64,000 nt of DNA from contig CP053149.1 of the NCBI GenBank assembly GCA_014607495.2, positions 14,210,120-14,274,119 on the forward strand, in the 5' to 3' direction. The stretch's first letter is position 1. Every line of letters starts with the position of its first letter. The position numbers and the translations under genes are program-made. This document shows positions 60,801 to 64,000 of the stretch, in pieces. This stretch comes from Carposina sasakii. Taxonomy: Eukaryota; Arthropoda; Insecta; Lepidoptera; Carposinidae. The notes beneath the pieces were generated by a model that ran no database searches, was not told the DNA's origin, and worked only from the letters and a program-made list of their open reading frames with translations.

Positions 60801-62231
60801 TATAATGGCATTTAGGGTTGACTTTTCCAAACGTCACATAGCCTACGAGTATCTGAAGAATAAAGTTGATGCTGTCTCAATCATGATCAAGTTATAGAGA
60901 ATGGCAGGATCAACTTAATTCTTCTGATAGGCTATCTGACGTTTGAAAAAATCGACCGTCGAAGAAAATAAATAAAGAATAAGTAGTAACAGTTTTACCA
61001 GATTTAAAAAATAGTAATTAACACGGAACACTATAAAGAAGATGAAAGATGGAGTACTCTTGTATTTTGCGAGTAGATGCAACCTGGAACTTTGAGCTCA
61101 AATTTTATCATGTAGAAGGTAGGTACTGTCGAATCTCCAACTCTGTTCGAGTAATCAAGGTAGGTTCGGTAGACACAGCAAAAAAATATCTAAACATCAT
61201 AAAAACGTGTCATAATCTGTGACCAAACAATATGTACAATCAAACAGAACCTCGATATCGATAATACGATACCAACCCTACTTGTAGATGTCAGATTTTT
61301 TAGTGCAACGCAGATCCTGCGCAGGCTTTCTGCCTAACTTTTATACGACCTTTAGGTTCCGAAGTTTATGGTCAGTCGTAAATAACGCGGAATAAAGACG
61401 TTTTGTGCTGGCAATACCATTAAATTATTTTAATATACTCCGCTCTGAACAATATTTAATCTTATAATACGTCTTGTGCTGAATCAATTATTTTGCGCCC
61501 ATGTTTTGTTTTTCGTCCAGTCTCCTAGTTTGTGTTTGTTTTGTAATAATTAGTTGGAAGTACACTTTATAATACATACTACAGATTTTGCTACACAGAT
61601 AGAAAAACAACGTTATATTTTTTATATAAAATAAATATTCGTCGTGATGAAATCACCTATTGATGGTATAGTTAAATTTACTATACTTGAGCAATAGATG
61701 AACCTAACATAGTGACGCTAGATAAAATTTTATTAAAATCGAATCGTAAGCATTAAGTCTCTCATAAATGTATCTAATATCATAACGTGTACTGGCATAA
61801 AACCTCTACTATAATGGTTGTAATAGCGTGTTTATGTGTGTCCGAGGCGTCGAGGCGAGATGTCATACAGGCAACGCCGCGGGACATCGTCTGTAGCGAT
61901 ACGATGGGACACATCTTGTGATACACTTTTGCTGCCGAATAAATGTCATGAAAATAAATAATGAAAATAAAATAAAAAGAAAAGGGTAAAGAGTATATTA
62001 TAAGGCTATGGACTATCAGGCTGTAGATAATCTATTTAAGTTAAGCAGCTTTGTCGTGATTCAATTTCAAACATTATTATACCTATAGCAAATCGAAACG
62101 TTAAATTAATTATTTACTTGTATTACATTGAGCATTATACAAAAAGTCATATTAGGCGTAAATTCCTTTCTTAAAGAAGTTAAATAAAATCATCTTATTA
62201 AAAGTGAAAATGCATTTTGCTGCAATACCTA
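60801..62231. other. No recognisable feature
   Basis: Unique AT-rich sequence with no gene supported. A GC-balanced patch lies near 61300-61400. Confidence 0.4.
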
Positions 62232-62607
62232 CAAGGTGATTTTTGGTCATCAACGTTCCCGAAAACTACGGAATCTCCTTATCATCATGATCATTTTTCT
62301 CCATGGAAGCATACCTGGGAAGTGTCTGGTTTCCAAAATATTAGGGTCCAATGTTGAGTAAATAAACTGCGTTTTTCTGTATAAATGCACATAGACGCGC
62401 GTAGCAAGATTTTTTCACGAGAAATAATTAATATCTGTCTATAAAAAAACTAACATAAACACTAGACACTATAAATTTCACCCGATCAAGTAGTTTAAAA
62501 AAAAAAACAAAAAAAAAAAAACCCAGCATTTTTTTTAGCATAAACTTACTTTATTTGATGTATAGAGACGTACCCTTCGTTAAGGGTGGCCACGAAAAAA
62601 TACCCTG
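62232..62607 (-). mobile_element. Family A element, copy 10 (full length)
   Basis: 376 bp, from caaggtgatttttggtcatc to cgaaaaaataccctg. It retains the middle block with the uninterrupted 'gacactataaatttcacc' that is split in copy 6. Confidence 0.92.
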
Positions 62608-62634
62608 TATAAAACACTAACGTCTGAACATAGT

Positions 62635-62696
62635 GGTATGAATTTGTTCAGCATTTCAGTATTTTCCTGGCTGTCACTTACATATTGTATTTAGGT
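62635..62696. mobile_element. Family I element, right-end relic
   Basis: It contains ttgttcagcatttcagtatt then ttcctggctgtcacttacat, matching the right end of the 56.9-57.4-kb element. The left end is absent. Confidence 0.7.
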
Positions 62697-64000
62697 ATAG
62701 GAAACAAACCGTGAATACGTATGCGAGAATAAAAAGTGATTATTGCAGAATTATATATATTGCTACGGTATAGTTACCTATTTTCTACACTGTATTTATT
62801 TACAACCACGTTAACGATTGCATGTTCATTTCAATATCATCATTTTTAAGGAATAATTTTAATTGAAACCTTTGCTATAAAGATTAAGCAATTTAAAAAT
62901 CTATTGGCATAACATAACAACATAAGTATAACCAATTAAAATGGGACTTTATGCACGAACTTCTATTCACCTGCGAGCATGTAAATGGTACGTACGAGTC
63001 CACTGCTACCTTAATATAAAATGCAAAGTTGACTGATGACTATAACTGACTGAACTATCAACGTACAGCCCAAACTGCTGGACAGATGTACCTAAAATCT
63101 GCCAACAAAGGGTTTTGAAGTTCTCACGGAATTGGGAAACTCAAAAGTTTACGCGGAATAAGGCGTGGGCGTCGTCCCTAGTTTTATATAAACAACATGG
63201 TCGATTCTGACCGTGCGTTGCACTTAAGCGTAAACTTATTCATAGTCAGGTCTATCCTTCTCCGTTCTTAGCATAAGTGGCTGAGAGGGAAAGGGACAGG
63301 TAACAGGAACTAATTTTACGTTTAGGTTTAAGTGTGACTGCCGGAGTCGACGTTAATATCTAAGTAGGTATTTGATGTATCGTAATGTGATGAAAAGACG
63401 AACGTGAAAATTAATAAAGTAGGTTAAGGTAATGTGGGGAAGAAAGATGATTAACCATGATGGATTCATAGGCATAATATTATATAGAACCTAGTAGTGT
63501 AGTGTAGTGTAGTAGGTAGGTACGGTATCATTAACGTAATGTTGGTAGGTACTTAAATAATATTAAATATGAAAGTAAAGCACTAAAACCCTCAATAAAA
63601 ACCCTTTTATTTTAACTATTCTAAATTACAAGCCAAAAATTAGTGACATAAAATAATTAGAAACAATAATATCCAATCAACTAGAAAACTAATAACTTAA
63701 CGATATTAACTCGGGCCAATTAATTGTAAAATTATTTACAACTTTTTGGTACCAATATAAATTTTTATAGCACCGAACATCGATTACGGTAACGAGCCAA
63801 TCGGGGAGTGGAATATTACTTATTTAAGTTACAATCTTAACTTTCCAAATTACGTATCAAAACCAAAAATAGGCTTTAAACTGTAAGAGTTAGAGTAGCC
63901 GAAAAAGTCGAAACGCGTACGTAGTTCATTTAAGTTAACCCAACAACAGTCTAACACAAGTTTGTCGGGTGTTTGACGATCGAGTTAGTATTTAGTAGGA
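62697..64000. other. No supported gene; possible - strand 3' UTR at the edge
   Basis: A short (gtgta)n run lies near 63498-63518. From about 63590 the - strand carries two AATAAA-like signals (complement of tttatt near 63606 and of 'caataaaaa'). The sequence to the window end is repeat-free, so it could be the 3' UTR of a neighbouring - strand gene. No coding frame is visible. Confidence 0.3.

Overview
The window is a stretch of AT-rich, intron-bearing animal nuclear DNA. The one confidently recognised protein gene and the character of the dispersed repeats point to a lepidopteran (moth or butterfly). There is no bacterial gene organisation, no CRISPR array and no rRNA.

The main gene is an aristaless-type homeobox gene on the + strand. 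Its coding sequence lies in four exons (51847-52049, 52603-52648, 57407-57597, 57766-58177) and encodes 283 aa. It has a Q50 paired-class homeodomain, a short basic tail, an LRKPFD motif and a C-terminal OAR motif, and a poly(A) signal follows 170 bp after the stop. A probable non-coding first exon with a CCAAT-type promoter lies near 41.6-41.8 kb, which implies a first intron of about 10 kb. Lepidoptera carry two aristaless paralogues (al1, al2), both tied to wing pattern or colour. Which paralogue this is cannot be settled from the sequence; the diverged homeodomain and short protein make al2 the better guess.

The other supported genes are a tRNA-Thr(AGU) on the - strand at 14.1 kb and a dead pogo/Tigger-like DNA transposon at 27.1-29.6 kb. 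That transposon has intact 24-bp terminal repeats and a frameshifted DDE transposase ending in a PHD-like finger. Weak open frames at 59.5-60.4 kb (- strand) may belong to an unrecognised gene.

Most of the rest is transposon debris. Family A (ten copies, about 376 bp full length, TA target, CAGGGTG/CACCCTG ends) is the commonest. Family B (about 250 bp, ATAATCACGCC end), family C (the 'CAGTCCACTGCTGGACG' repeat), family D (a non-LTR 3' tail), a tRNA-derived SINE (three copies), a large foldback family (two copies) and many small inverted-repeat elements fill much of 1-35 kb and 51-63 kb. Nesting gives relative ages: A lies inside B at 4.4 kb, the foldback lies inside A at 16.4 kb, and a pogo-like element lies inside A at 24.9 kb. 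The block from about 35 to 51 kb, upstream of and inside intron 1 of the aristaless gene, is strikingly poor in these families and is the likely cis-regulatory territory.

No clearly new multi-gene system is visible. The most unusual items are the foldback family whose two arms have changed together between copies, the nested elements that reveal target sites, an element ending 36 bp before a homeodomain exon, a perfect 30-bp-arm hairpin just downstream of the aristaless gene, and the repeat-poor regulatory block.
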